The notes under the pieces were generated by a model, which was not told the DNA's origin, did no database searches, and was given only the letters and a program-made list of their open reading frames with translations. The translations under genes and the position numbers were made by a program. A stretch of DNA of 64,000 nucleotides from contig NZ_BOML01000029.1 of assembly GCF_016862175.1 (NCBI RefSeq), forward strand, positions 1 through 64,000, written 5' to 3'. Shown piece after piece: positions 1 to 10,000 of the stretch. How positions within the stretch are numbered: the first letter of the stretch is position 1; each line of letters opens with the position of its first letter. This stretch comes from Paractinoplanes durhamensis (GTDB lineage: Bacteria; Actinomycetota; Actinomycetes; Mycobacteriales; Micromonosporaceae).

Positions 1-208
1 GACGGCCCGAAACCGCCCGGCGCGGTCGGCCCACATCTGCGACCGAGCTCGGGTCTCCCCGAGGCTTCGGACCGTAACACCTCCTGCCGCGAACCCGTTC
101 ACGACTGCTCGGGTCGACGCGTCGATCCAGCTTCACCTGCCGGTTCGTCGAGAGCCGGGGCGCCGACCGCGACGCGCAGGCCCAGAACCGAGGGTTCGGG
201 TCGGCTGA
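1..208. other. left edge, no gene seen
   Basis: I see no start codon, ribosome binding site or recognisable protein in this stretch on either strand. It lies downstream of the decayed ankyrin gene, which is read leftward. Confidence 0.4.
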
Positions 209-626
209 TCAGCCGACCCGTCGACGGCACCGGGGCTGGAGAACGACACCGGAAGGCGCCGCTAGCCGGGAAGACACAGGCGGCGGCCACTGCGATGCCG
301 TGATCTGCGCCCCGGTGACCAGCAGGGTGGGCGAGATCTGGTCGAGTAAGCGCTGCGCCAAACTGGCGTCGATCTTGAGGTCGGCGCTGATGCGAACATC
401 GGCTTCGGTCCAGCAGGGCCCGCACGTTGTCGACCCGGCCATGCACACTCGCGTGGTACAACGGCATCGACCCGCCCGGCCCGGCCATGTTCGCCTCAGC
501 GCCGTCTCGCATGAGGCTGACGACACACTCAACGATGGCCCAGCCCGCCGCCTCCGTGAGGCGCTGCTGCAACTTCTTTCGGCGACGCCTGTTCACCGCC
601 CTATTGTTAACGAACGCCCCATTCAC
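209..626 (-). pseudogene. ankyrin-repeat protein, frameshifted remnant
   Basis: The reading from 626 leftward begins with a basic segment and then gives a clear ankyrin-like unit (GAEANMAGPGGSMPLYHAS, then GRVDNVRALLD) at about residues 42-73. In that frame the sequence then turns into arginine-rich nonsense. The plausible continuation (EADVRISADLKIDASLAQ) lies in another frame that ends at 209, so a frameshift sits near position 410. An intact family member would keep several repeats in one frame. This could be a short real gene with a sequencing error, but the neighbouring DUF4240 gene is broken too, so decay is more likely. Ankyrin repeats are protein-binding scaffolds; no function can be assigned here. 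Confidence 0.55.
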
Positions 627-692
627 GATCCGCGGCTACCGCCCATGACGCGGTTGGCCGATCGGTAAAATCGTGATCGGTGTCAGCGAAGC

Positions 693-1230
693 TCAGGGGC
701 CGCCCAGTTCAGGATGGGCATGCCGGAACGCGGCCAGACGCGGGAACCGTCAACGGACAGCGCCCGGATCGCCGAGATCCACGCGCCCACCGAACAGATC
801 CTCCGGCCCGTCAGGATCCCGGCCAGACGGCCATACGGCCAGGTGCCGCTCACGATGATGTGCGCCTCGGTGGTGAACTCGTCAAACCAGCCGGCGCGGG
901 CATTGCCCGCGTCGCCGGCAAGATCTGCCAAGCTGTCCGGATCACGCGCGATCCGCTCGACCGTCGTCCGACCGTACGAGATGATCCAGTCCTGAACATG
1001 GCACAGTTCCCCTCCTCCTCGACCCGGCCGAGCAGCAGGCAGGCCGCGTCGGTAACCGGCCATGAGTACAGGCCCGATCTCGCCCGCTCCCAGATCCGGA
1101 CGAAGTCGATGACCTCGGCTGCCTCGAGCAACCAGAGACGACGGAACAGGACACGTGCGGTGAACTCGGTGTCGTTTCGACTCTCCCGCCGGCACTGCTC
1201 GATCAGCGCCCAGAACGTGTCTCCGCCCAC
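693..1230 (-). pseudogene. DUF4240 protein, multiply frameshifted
   Basis: From the ATG at 1230 the reading MGGDTFWALIEQCRRES, followed by a helix ending in the IDFVRIWERA region, matches the N-terminal pattern of DUF4240 proteins (family recalled, not searched). The frame is lost near position 1010. The conserved middle (DWIISYGRTTVERIARDPDS, then LADLAG) continues in a second frame, and the tail PRLAAFRHAHPELGGP ending at 693 lies in a third. At least two frameshifts are therefore needed, and the gene is dead. DUF4240 proteins are small and soluble, and are often found near SMI1/KNR4-type immunity genes. An intact SMI1/KNR4 gene lies at 6192. Confidence 0.6.
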
Positions 1231-1547
1231 GTGCGGAAAGTATCAGTCGATGCAGCTGCACGACCTGCGCAAGCTGCCGGGGATTTGCCGCGATCCGCTC
1301 GCCACACAGCGCTACGCCCGCTCGGACGGCCAACTCCCCGCCATCGACCCGGAGCATCGGGAATTCAACCCGCGAAGCCGAGGCCCAGACGACGCGGCTG
1401 GCCGACAGTTCGGCCGCTACGCGGGCCAGGCACGAGACCATAGTTGGACACGAACCGCCTAAACGTTTCGCATTTCCGCAGGTCAGGAAGGTCTTGGAAG
1501 CCCACAACCGGACGCCCAAAATGGGACATCCGGTTGAAAAGACCCGC
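1231..1547. other. gene-free stretch left of the island
   Basis: Long open frames cross this interval on both strands, but they are arginine- and proline-rich and resemble no protein I know. I read it as decayed DNA between the DUF4240 remnant and the attachment repeat. Confidence 0.4.
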
Positions 1548-1592
1548 TGGTGGGCGATACTGGGATCGAACCAGTGACCTCTCCGGTGTGAA
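1548..1592 (-). repeat. distal attachment-site copy (45 bp of tRNA-Val 3' half)
   Basis: These 45 bp are identical to 19788-19832. They contain the acceptor 3' strand, the T arm and variable region, and reach into the anticodon stem of tRNA-Val. The 5' half of a tRNA is missing and unrelated sequence follows, so this is not a tRNA gene. It is best read as the far attachment site of the integrated element. Confidence 0.85.
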
Positions 1593-1742
1593 AGTAGTGG
1601 ACACAAGCCGCTGAACAGCATAAAAGCATTTAATTACGGGTGAAAGGACGCTACTGGGCGCTGTCCGACGCCGTTCGACACCACCTACCGCCGCCAGGAC
1701 AACCCCGTCTGCTCCCCGAACAACCACCAGTTCGGGGAGCAG
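1586..1742. repeat. attachment-adjacent repeat, copy A
   Basis: Copy A begins at the last bases of the attachment core (GTGTGAA) and is homologous to 5641-5798. Shared runs include GTAGTGGACACAAGCC and GGTGAAAGGACGCT-like sequence. Both copies end in a 34-bp inverted repeat at nearly the same offset (123 and 124 bp from the start). The remaining sequence to 2070 holds no gene that I can support, although a short TCGGTGCTCCCA-type stretch near 1992 resembles 5846. I read this as the attP-side flank of an integrative element. Confidence 0.65.
1709..1742. other. 13-bp perfect hairpin (CTGCTCCCCGAAC arms)
   Basis: CTGCTCCCCGAAC is followed by 8 bases and then its exact reverse complement. The matching position in copy B (5765-5798) keeps only the outer CTGCTCCC/GGGAGCAG arms, with the same total length of 34 bases. 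It could be a recombinase or terminator site in the ancestral element. There is no T-run, so simple termination is less likely. Confidence 0.55.
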
Positions 1743-2070
1743 CAACATCATCGACCCGCTGCTGGGCCCAGATCTACTATCTGGGCACTCCCACATGCGA
1801 AACCCCTGAGCGCTGACCAGCACAAACGAGCTCACGGTCAGAAGTCCGATGCTCCCAGCGCGCAGCGACCCAATCGCCGAAGCCCGGCGATCGTTCCCGT
1901 CAGCTTGACTCGTCGCGAACAGACGCTCTCCCAAGCGAGCGCCATCGGGGTTCAGCGGACGCCCCAGAGATCGAAGCGACGGTTTTTACCATGTCGGTGC
2001 TCCCACCAGCACCCGCTTTCGACGACCTAGCATCACCGCAGGCAGGCCAAACATGCTCAACAGAGCATGA

Positions 2071-2736
2071 TCACGTGCGCGGATGGGACTGTTCAGCGGC
2101 CTCCTGGGCGCCGGCTCGGGACCGGGCCTTGGCCGCGATGCTGCCGGTCAGGCCGGCGTCGGGTGGGGTCGGTCCGGTGTGCGAGAGCACGATCATCTTG
2201 TCGGCGATCCGCGCGACCGTCAGGTTCTCGTACACGGTGAAGGCCGCGGCCCCGGCGGTGATCGTCGCGGTGAAGCCGTCGGCCGTGCTTCTGGTGATCG
2301 TCATCGTGACCTGGATCTGGCCGCCTGTGGCGTAGGTGAGCAGGTACTGCGGGCACGCGGCGATCATGGTGCGCGCCGCGGTGACCTGCTGGCTGGCGTC
2401 GCCGCCGTAGGTGCGCACGATCTCCTGGACGCGGCTGACGCCGAGCGCGTCGGTGAAGTTCACCCGCTGCTCCGCGACGCCGGAGTCGGTGGCCGGCAGC
2501 ATCTCCAGGTGGTCCATGGCCGGCCCGCACGACTTCGGCTCCGACACCGACGTCTCCACCGGCATGGCCGTGGTCTGGGTGAACCCGGCCGGCAGGTCGG
2601 ACAGCCGCAACAGCCCGCCGTCCGGCGTGGGCTCGGGCGAGGGCTCCGTCCGCGTGCACGCCGCGACGCAGGTCAGCACGGCCAGGACGGCCGTCAACCG
2701 GCGTACGCGGGTGGTCGGGTTTGCTCGGTTTCTCAT
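2071..2736 (-). CDS. putative secreted lipoprotein
   Basis: The start is the ATG at 2736, which overlaps the stop of the M48 gene by ATGA; the longer upstream frame lacks support. The 221-residue product has a basic N-terminus (MRNRANPTTRVRR), a hydrophobic stretch and a lipobox ending VAAC. A Pro/Glu-rich linker follows (TRTEPSPEPTPDGG), then a globular domain of about 180 residues. The opening of that domain (LRLSDLPAGFTQTT) and its pair of cysteines (SCGPAMDH and IAACPQYL) resemble sensor-like extracytoplasmic domains of actinobacterial lipoproteins and kinases. It is the last gene of a three-gene operon. No enzymatic motif is visible, and a substrate-binding or accessory role for the membrane protease is only inference. 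Confidence 0.75.
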   Translation of the reverse strand: MRNRANPTTRVRRLTAVLAVLTCVAACTRTEPSPEPTPDGGLLRLSDLPAGFTQTTAMPVETSVSEPKSCGPAMDHLEMLPATDSGVAEQRVNFTDALGVSRVQEIVRTYGGDASQQVTAARTMIAACPQYLLTYATGGQIQVTMTITRSTADGFTATITAGAAAFTVYENLTVARIADKMIVLSHTGPTPPDAGLTGSIAAKARSRAGAQEAAEQSHPRT

Positions 2737-4652
2737 GCTGTCCGTTTCGGTAACGGCCGGTCGAGCGCGCTCAGCAGCGAGTCGCAACGCGCCAGCACCA
2801 GATCGAGAGCGTCGGCGGCCTGCCGCCGATCGGTGGTGCCCGCCCCACCCGGTCCGGCCAGCGAGGCCGCGGCCCGCCGCAGCGGGAGGTCGTCAACCGT
2901 GGACAGGAACGCGCCGACCCGGCCGAGGCCGGTGACCTCGGCCGGCCCCGGCAGGCCGGCCGGACCCAGATGGTTCACCCAGAAGCAGGCGTACGCGGCG
3001 TTGGTGGTGGCCGGCGGCGGCACGGAGTCCCACCGCGGCGCGGACGCCCGCACGGTCCGCACCGCCGCGCCGAGGGAGGGATGCACGACGATCGCCAGCA
3101 CGGCCAGAACCCACAGCGCGGCCACCGCCGGAACCCGGCGGACGACCGGCTGCCGGGACGGCTCCCCCGGCGACGACGACGCCCCGCGATGCCCGAGCAG
3201 CAGGGCGGCCGCGGCGGCGGTGACCACCACGATCAGCGGAACCTGCCGCGCCGGGGTCAGCAACAAGCCGACGAGGACGCCGGGCGACCAGCCGGAACCG
3301 GCCGCCAACCGCACTGCCAGCAACCCGGCGGCCAGCGGGACGCCGAGCAGCGGGACGCCAACCAGCCAGATCACCAGCCGGTGCCGGGCGAGGGCGGCCG
3401 CCCACCCGGTCACCGCCACGCCGAGCAGCAGCGCCGCGCCCGCGATCGCCGCCGCGGTTACGGGCGTCGCGGCGAGGAGACTCAGCTGGGCGGCCCGGCC
3501 ACCGGCCGCCGGGAACGTGCGCCACCAGTCGGCCGACGCCCGCGGCGCCAACTGGGTGCCAGCCAGCAGCCCCGCGCCGAACAGCAGGCCCAGCCCGGCC
3601 ACCCGCCACCGGCTCAGCCCGGGCGGCAGCCCCAGCGCGCCGATCGCCGGAACGGCGGTGACCAGCGCCGCGGTCAGGTACCCCGGCCAGGCATTCGCCG
3701 GGAAGGCGAGCTCGACCAGCAACGACAGTTCGGTGCCGAGCAGCCCGGCCGCGACACCGGCGACGGCGGCGTCGTGCCAGGCGGGCCGGGATCGCAGCGC
3801 CGGATCGGCCAGGGCCGCGAGCCGGCGAGCGGGGCTCGGCGCGAAGTGCCACCACCGGTACCGGCGCGAGCCGATCGCCGCGACCAGCGCGGACGTCCGA
3901 TCGAACGCCGGTTGGCCGGCGGCCGGCCCGCCCGCAGGCACCCGGGCGTCGGCCTCGAACTCGCGGGCCCGGCCGGTGGAGAGGACCGCCAGGAAGAGCA
4001 CCGCCGCGACCACCAGCAGCCGCCAGGTCAGCTGGGGCACGGCCGCCCCGGCCATCGGCAGCAGGCGCCACGCGTCGACCGCGATCGGCACGACGACGAC
4101 CAGCAGCGACGCCCGCCAGCAGGCGATCACCGCGCCGTGCCGCGTCGCGTCGCCCGACCGGGCGTGGCCGATCTCGTGGGCGAGCAGGGCCAGATCGAGG
4201 GGCGCGTGGTTGACCACGTTCTGCACCGACGGCACCGGCACCGCCAGGCGGTACGGCGGCCAGGCACCGTACACGAACGGCTCCTGCTTCTTGGCCAGCT
4301 CGATCAGCGGCGGCCGCCGCAATCCGGCTGCCGCGGCGAGCGCCGCCACCTCACGGCGGAGCGCCGTGTCGGCCGGCACCGGAACGCCGGTGATCACATG
4401 CCGCCACCGGGTCACCGCCGGACCGGCCAGATAGAACCCGGCCGCCACCGCGACCAGCACCACCGGCCCCACCAGCACGGCCCCCGCCTCGGCCCACCGC
4501 GCCCGCGCGGCGCAGGCCGCGAAATCGGCGGCCGTCGCGCAGGCGCGCCCGGAGCCCGCCCGCAGGCCGAAGAACCAGTGCCCGGCGAACATCGCGGCTG
4601 CCACTGTAGTCAACGCCACCGACACGAACCGGGCGATCGACGGGGCGGGCAT
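2733..4652 (-). CDS. M48-family membrane zinc metalloprotease
   Basis: This is an integral membrane protease of the HtpX/Ste24 type. I start it at the ATG at 4652 (MPAPSIARFVSV), which shares TGATG with the preceding stop; the open frame extends further but reads as GC-rich nonsense. Hydrophobic segments lie near residues 9-30 and 57-78. The zinc-binding motif HEIGH is at about residues 159-163, inside LDLALLAHEIGHARSGDA. The C-terminal half (about residues 180-500) holds many further membrane segments. At about 639 residues it is roughly twice the size of HtpX, so the C-terminal half is a large multi-pass extension of unknown role. The family cleaves membrane or misfolded proteins. Flanking genes are a small soluble protein and a lipoprotein, apparently one operon. 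Confidence 0.8.
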   Translation of the reverse strand: MPAPSIARFVSVALTTVAAAMFAGHWFFGLRAGSGRACATAADFAACAARARWAEAGAVLVGPVVLVAVAAGFYLAGPAVTRWRHVITGVPVPADTALRREVAALAAAAGLRRPPLIELAKKQEPFVYGAWPPYRLAVPVPSVQNVVNHAPLDLALLAHEIGHARSGDATRHGAVIACWRASLLVVVVPIAVDAWRLLPMAGAAVPQLTWRLLVVAAVLFLAVLSTGRAREFEADARVPAGGPAAGQPAFDRTSALVAAIGSRRYRWWHFAPSPARRLAALADPALRSRPAWHDAAVAGVAAGLLGTELSLLVELAFPANAWPGYLTAALVTAVPAIGALGLPPGLSRWRVAGLGLLFGAGLLAGTQLAPRASADWWRTFPAAGGRAAQLSLLAATPVTAAAIAGAALLLGVAVTGWAAALARHRLVIWLVGVPLLGVPLAAGLLAVRLAAGSGWSPGVLVGLLLTPARQVPLIVVVTAAAAALLLGHRGASSSPGEPSRQPVVRRVPAVAALWVLAVLAIVVHPSLGAAVRTVRASAPRWDSVPPPATTNAAYACFWVNHLGPAGLPGPAEVTGLGRVGAFLSTVDDLPLRRAAASLAGPGGAGTTDRRQAADALDLVLARCDSLLSALDRPLPKRTA

Positions 4653-5116
4653 CAGGACCGCCGCGGTCGCAGCTTCGTGACCACCGCGTCCGCGAACTGC
4701 TCGGCCGACGAATCGGGGAAGCCCCGGTCGAGCGCCGCCTGCAGCGCCGCCCCGCGCACCTCGGCCAGCCGCCGCTCCTCGAGGTCCGCGGGCACCTCGA
4801 CGGTCAGCCGGGGCTTCGGTTTGCGGAGCCGGGCCAGCAGCGACCGGCCCCCGGCCTTGGCGCCCTCCTCGACCACTAGGGTGGCCAGGACCTGGCCGAT
4901 GAAGGCGGCGACGAAGGCGCTCCACGAGGCCACCTGATCCACCGGCAGCCCCGCGCCGGTGGGGTGCCCACGGCCGCCCTCGTCCGGCACCGCCGGCCAC
5001 GGGCTGCGGCGATAGGCCGCGAGCACCATGCCGATCTGCGACACCTCGTGCGGGGCGATCTCCGCGAGAACCGCGCGAACCAGATCCTCACCGGACATCG
5101 GGGCAAAATCGTCCAT
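4652..5116 (-). CDS. hypothetical protein, first gene of the M48 operon
   Basis: I do not recognise this protein. The start is the ATG at 5116 (MDDFAPMSGEDLVRAVLAEI); a GTG three codons upstream is an alternative, and neither has a strong ribosome binding site. The 154-residue product has an N-terminal helical part, a hydrophobic stretch near residues 65-85 (SWSAFVAAFIGQVLATLVV) that may be membrane-associated, and a charged C-terminus. Its stop overlaps the start of the M48 protease gene by one base, so translation is probably coupled. The N-terminal 60 residues look like a small adaptor module, but no function can be stated. Confidence 0.65.
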   Translation of the reverse strand: MDDFAPMSGEDLVRAVLAEIAPHEVSQIGMVLAAYRRSPWPAVPDEGGRGHPTGAGLPVDQVASWSAFVAAFIGQVLATLVVEEGAKAGGRSLLARLRKPKPRLTVEVPADLEERRLAEVRGAALQAALDRGFPDSSAEQFADAVVTKLRPRRS

Positions 5117-5241
5117 TGTGCACACCAGATCATCGCGTCGGGGGCTTCATTGCCCGAACGCATCGTAGCGACGGCACGACCCGCGCCAGCGAAATTCGAG
5201 TGCCACGAACGGGTGACAAACGGCCGTTGCCAAGATCGCCC

Positions 5242-5526
5242 TCAGAGAGCGATGCTGAGCGCGAAGACGTGCAGGGCCGGCAGCCATTTGAACGGGCCGC
5301 CGGTGTCCGGCAGTTCGATGTGGTCGACGGTCCGGCCGGCCCGGAGCGCGATCGAGACGGCGTACACGTTGACGGCCTTGGCGGCCTGCGCGTTGCCGGG
5401 CTGGTTCCGCACGCCGGTCGGGACGGCCGGGGTGACGCCGGCTGCGGCCCAGTCCGGCGCGGAGATCGAGTAGAGGTCGCTGGTCCCGTCGCCCGACCAG
5501 GGATGCCCCGCACTGACCGCTCCCTC
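5242..5526 (-). pseudogene. 3' fragment of a secreted glycoside hydrolase
   Basis: Only the C-terminal end of a coding sequence is intact. NVYAVSIALRAGRTVDHIEL and LHVFALSIAL match the beta-strand pattern that closes many actinobacterial secreted glycosidases, where the family motif is roughly YAVxxPLxPGRTVxxVTLP...LHVFAL. A conserved upstream start, signal peptide and catalytic domain are absent. The fragment runs into copy B of the attachment-type repeat, which suggests that the rest was lost by integration or deletion. Confidence 0.6.
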
Positions 5527-5640
5527 AACACGGAGATAATTGGGGGAGCGAGCGCTAGTAAAGCGCTCACGCTCTTCGGTGCCGCTGAGCAGTAGAAACA
5601 GCTCTTCGACGCTGTTGGGCGCTGTTCGTGGAGCACCCCT

Positions 5641-5798
5641 GTGTGAAGGTAGTGGACACAAGCCACTGACCAGCATAAACGTAAGTAATTGCGGATGAAA
5701 GGACGCTGCTAGGCGCTGTTCGACACCGTTCACAGCCGCCCGCCGCCACTGGTGACAACCCCATCTGCTCCCCCGCAGATCACTAGTTTTGGGAGCAG
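5641..5798. repeat. attachment-adjacent repeat, copy B
   Basis: This copy is homologous to 1586-1742. It starts with the same GTGTGAA and GTAGTGGACACAAGCC and ends in a 34-bp inverted repeat (CTGCTCCC...GGGAGCAG, 5765-5798). The tRNA-derived core upstream of GTGTGAA is degraded here. The position suggests a decayed internal attachment site, meaning that the island was built from at least two tandem elements. Confidence 0.6.
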
Positions 5799-6191
5799 CA
5801 GCGCATGGATCACGCCGTACGTCCCGAATTCACCGCGACGGTGCTCCCCACAGCCGCCCTCGACAGCCTTGACCAGGCAAAACACGCTCCTTTCCGGGAG
5901 CGCGGTGCTCCCCGTGATGCAGCCTGTCGGTCAGCGTCCCGGTACTGCCGAACTCTGATGGCTGCTCCCAGCGATGGAGCCGCCTTGGCTGCTCCCAGAA
6001 AACGCCGGCCGTGTGGCCTCGTAGATGGAGCCGCCTCGGGAGCATCACGCCGACCATGAAGATCGAAATGGCCGCGTTTCTATAACGGTGCTCCCCGGGG
6101 CGGTTTGGACGCCAACCACCGCTTTCCGTCGCCCTCTCCAGACGGATCGGCCGGGCGCAGGCGTAGGGGGTGCGGAGTCAAAGGGACGGCT
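5799..6191. other. gene-free, repeat-rich spacer
   Basis: No convincing gene is present. The stretch is full of short GGGAGCA/TGCTCCC words in both orientations (near 5845, 5889, 5908, 5963 and 6037), the same word found in copies A and B and near 13340. It probably belongs to the former integrase/attachment end of an element. Confidence 0.45.
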
Positions 6192-6929
6192 GTGGTCCAT
6201 ATGGTGTCCCGCGTGAACGACGGATTCGATCTCTATTCCGAACTTGTCGAGGGGGTGCGCGATGCTGCCGCGGCTCGGCGATTCATCCGGCGGTTCGCCG
6301 CGCGCTACGCGAGTCCGGTCGTCGCGGGTGACGGCTGTGATCAGGAGGAATTGCGGGCCGCGGAAGACCGGCTGGGTTTCCCGTTGCCGGTGGCCCTTCG
6401 TGAGGTCTATGCGCTGATCGGCCGGCGGCTGGACTTGACCCGCAGCCAGGATCTCCTGCTTGCCCCGCATCGGGTCAGCGTCGAGGAGGCGGCCCGGGTG
6501 CTGGTCTTCCGCTGGGAATGTCAGCACGTCGCCGAGTGGGGTATCCCGCTGTCGGCGGTGACCGAGTCTGACCCGCCGGTTGTCTCGCGGCACGACGGGG
6601 AGCAGGTCTGGCATCCGTTCCTTGACCGGGTCTCCTTGGCGTGTGTGGAGATGGTCCTGTCGGAGTGGCTGGCCACCGGCGACGCGTTCGGCGCCAACCT
6701 TCACCTGGACGATGAGACCGTTGCGTTGTTGGAGAGTCAGTTCCGTCGGCTGCCGCTACCTGACTATCCACGGTGGGCCGATATGCCGCCGGTACGGTGG
6801 TTCGAGGGGCTAGGAGCGGTTCTCCGTGAGGATGCCGGTACGTGGCTGTGGGTCCGCGCGCCGTCGGCGGACGCGATTACCGCAGTGCAGCGCGCATTGC
6901 CCGGAGATTGGTCGACCGACGAGGTATAG
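6192..6929 (+). CDS. SMI1/KNR4 (SUKH)-type protein
   Basis: I start this at GTG 6192 because AAAGGGA lies 5 bases upstream; the frame also has an ATG at 6201. The product is about 245 residues. The segment EELRAAEDRLGFPLPVALRE followed by VYALIGRR is the hallmark of the SMI1/KNR4 (SUKH) fold, where a helix is followed by the LPxxLRExY motif. The second half (VEMVLSEWLATGDAF, NLHLDDET) also fits longer SUKH proteins. In bacteria these proteins are often immunity proteins against contact-dependent or polymorphic toxins. No toxin gene is visible nearby. It is the first plus-strand gene after the repeat-rich spacer, with a HEAT-type protein converging from the right. Confidence 0.75.
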   Translation: MVHMVSRVNDGFDLYSELVEGVRDAAAARRFIRRFAARYASPVVAGDGCDQEELRAAEDRLGFPLPVALREVYALIGRRLDLTRSQDLLLAPHRVSVEEAARVLVFRWECQHVAEWGIPLSAVTESDPPVVSRHDGEQVWHPFLDRVSLACVEMVLSEWLATGDAFGANLHLDDETVALLESQFRRLPLPDYPRWADMPPVRWFEGLGAVLREDAGTWLWVRAPSADAITAVQRALPGDWSTDEV

Positions 6930-7041
6930 CGCAATGGCAACCGTGTTGAGATCAGCGTCCTGGTGCGGCGAGGCAGGATGCATTACGCGTTCGCGACGTT
7001 GTCATCGCCTCCTGGTCGGCGCTCCTCCCGATCGGCGGCGC

Positions 7042-10000
7042 TCAGCTCATGTCGATGGCGTACGCCTCGTCGCGCACGTCTGCGTCCGGGTGCCGCCGCA
7101 GTCCGATCAGCAGGTCCCGCCATGGTGCCTTCCAGCCGAAGCCGGCCCCGTGCCGGACCAGTGCCACCGCGAACAATCCGCCGGCCAGGTCGCCGCGCCC
7201 CGCCAGCCGCGCGACGGTGCCGGCGAGGACCGTCGGGTCGGGCCAGTCGCGCAGGCCTCGCAGGCGGGCGCCGACGTGTTCGGCGGTCCGGATTGCGAGG
7301 ACGGGCCGGGCCGCACATAGTCCGGCTATCTCGTCCAGATTGTCCAGCCGACCAAGGTCGACCAAGAGCCCAGCGGCCGTACCGGCGAAGCCGGGATGGC
7401 CGGCGAGCCACCGCGCCGATTCGACCAGCGCGGTCCGGTCGGCATCGGCCGGCCGGCTTCCGGACCGGATGATCGCGCCCCGTGCCAGCAGGTTGATGCG
7501 GCGCCGGGCCGGGCGGTCTGAGGCCGGGTCGCCGGGATGGTCGTCGGCCGCGTCGCGGTCCACGAGCCGGGCCAGAGCCGCGCCGAGTACCGCGTCGCCG
7601 CCTGCCTTGAGCAGGTTGGCGACCTCGATGTGCACCATCGTCTCGCCGAGGTCGGTGACCCGGTCCACGACCATCGCGGTGACCCCAGTGAGCCACGGCG
7701 ACCATTCCCCGAGCTGGCCGAACGCGGCGCGCCGGACCTCTCGGTCGGCTGCCTGGCACGCCTCGACGACGAACGCGCCGTACCGCGGGCGGTGCCGTTC
7801 CGGGATCGTGTACGGGTACGCGCCGAGTACCGCGCGGCGCTCTTCCCGGCTGCCGTCGACGGCGGTCTGCAGGATGGTCCAGCTCGCTTCGGTCTGCAGC
7901 CGTTGCCGGGCGGCGCCGACGATCGCCGCGCGCAGGTCTCGGTGCGCGTCCGGGTTCGTGTACGCGTCGAGCAGCGTCGCCATCACCCGCGGCGGGCCGT
8001 AGCGGGCCAGCAGCCGGGCCGCTTCCTTCCGGCTGGTGATCTTCGCGGGACCGGTCAGCACCGCGCCGAGCACATCGGGCAGCTGAGACGGCGGCGTGTG
8101 CCGGGCCGCCCGGCTCGCCGCGTACAGCGCGACCCGCGCCCGGTCGCCATCGGCGTACCGCAGCAGCACCGGCAGTGCTTCGTCCGGCCGGTCGGTCCAT
8201 ACCAGTGCCCCCAGCGCCGCCTCGGCGATCGGCACCTCCCGGGCGTCGAGGTGGCGCAGCACCAGCTCGCGGCCAGCGCCGGGAATACCGGCAGCGGCCC
8301 GGATCGCCGCCGCCCGCTGCCACACACCCTGCCCGGTGTCGGCGACGATCAGCTCCTGCATGCCCACGAAACGGGTCTGCTGGCGCGGCAGCCAACGCTC
8401 GGCGTGGTGCGCCCACCCGGGCACCCAGCGCGTCCCCGCTTCCACGAACCGACCGCGCGGAGGACTACTCAGCACCCGGTCGAGCAGATCGGTACGGGAT
8501 GCGCAGATGGTCGGCCACACCGGGTGGATCGTCACCGCCGACGAGTCGGTCTCGAGCACCTCGGCGACCCGTTCCGAGCGTGTCCGCGGGTCATCGAGCC
8601 ACAGCCCGATCGCCGTGCGAGCCACCGACGGCAGCGTGTGCGGGCCGATCGCCTGGCGCAGGAGGTCCTGCAGTTCCGAAATCTGCCAGGCGCGCTTGCC
8701 GAGCGCGTGGGTAAGCGCGAACAACGGACCGTATTGGCCGCGGGTGATGCCCGCCTCGACCCAGCCGCTCAGCCGCTCGAAGACCATCGTCTCCTGCCCC
8801 CGGCGCAGCACCGTGTCGAACCGGCGCAGCACCGGCACCTGCGCGCCGGTACTCACCAGGTCGATCGTGAGCAGCGCCCACTCGCGCAGCTGCGGCACGG
8901 AGACATGGTGCTGCAGGACGTCGGCGGCGAGCGTGCTCAGCGCGGTCGTCGTGGCGGCGGACACGTCTCGGGCGTCAACCGCGTCGGTGGTCAGCTGCGT
9001 GAGCCCGGCCACCGTGTCCGAGGTCAGGAGCGGCGCCACCGTCGCCAGCGCGGTAAGCGCGGCTGCGCGTACCGGATCCTGCTCGTTACGCAGCCGACCA
9101 AGCCGGACGATCACCTCGGCGACGGCCTGCGGGTCGCGGGACCGGCGAGCGGCCTGCACGAGCAGCGCATAGCCGGACGCCCGCTCGTCGGCGTCACCGG
9201 AACGGAGCGCGACATCCAACGCCGCGGACGCGTCCGGCCACGCCAGGTACGCGCTCCACGCGAGGACCCGGGCTTCGCGCTCCTGGGTTTTTACCAGGCC
9301 GAGCACCCGGGTCGCTTCGCGGGTCCGGACCGTGGCCGGCAGTACCTCCATGATCTCGGCAGCCGGAATCAGCGATGCCGTGTCGGACTCCGCCAGGGCC
9401 CGGTCGTACAACTCCCCGCGCCGGGCCGGTGCGACCGCGCCGAGCAACGCCGCGAGCGCCCGGCTGTGCTCGCGGAACCGGACGGCCAGCGCCGCCAGCT
9501 CATCGGTGGACAGCGCCGCGAGGCGGCGCAGCAAGGCCGGCGGCAGCACGGTCCGCTGCAGCCAGGCCGCGCGGTCGGGAGCGGTGAGCAGGTAAGCGAC
9601 GCGACTCGCGTCGTGTGCCGCGAGGATGCCGTACGCGACCAGCGGGCCGGGCAGCGACTCCCCCGGCGCATACCGTTCAAGCAGGTCGAGCGCCCGCGCT
9701 GGGTCACACCGCAGCACCGCACCGGCGGCATCGCCCCAGACCCGGCCACGCAGCTCGGCCGGAGCCGCGGCCAGCCGCTCACCGACCCGGTCCAGCAGCG
9801 GGCCGGGATGCCGCCGAACAAGCCGCTCGAGGTTGAGTGCATGCTCCAGGTCGGGCAGCAACCTCCGTACCGTGTCGGCGCCGCACGCGGGCAGCAGTGT
9901 GGCGGCCTCCTCATCGCCGAACTCGGCACGGACCACGGTGATCAACGCATCAGCGACGCCCGGTGAATGCCGGCGGCGCAAGGCACGATAGACACGCCGC

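Noticed and set aside
1548..1592. second tRNA-Val gene
   Set aside because: Only the 3' half is present. The D arm, 5' acceptor strand and half of the anticodon arm are missing, so it cannot fold into a tRNA.
683..1621. 312-residue minus-strand protein
   Set aside because: Only about 70 residues in the middle match DUF4240; the beginning overlaps the attachment repeat. It is part of a frameshifted pseudogene, not a single gene.
2083..4434. 783-residue plus-strand reading opposite the M48 gene
   Set aside because: It is Ala/Arg/Pro-rich, lacks motifs and is the antisense of a gene with a clear HEIGH motif and membrane segments; it is a GC-rich shadow.
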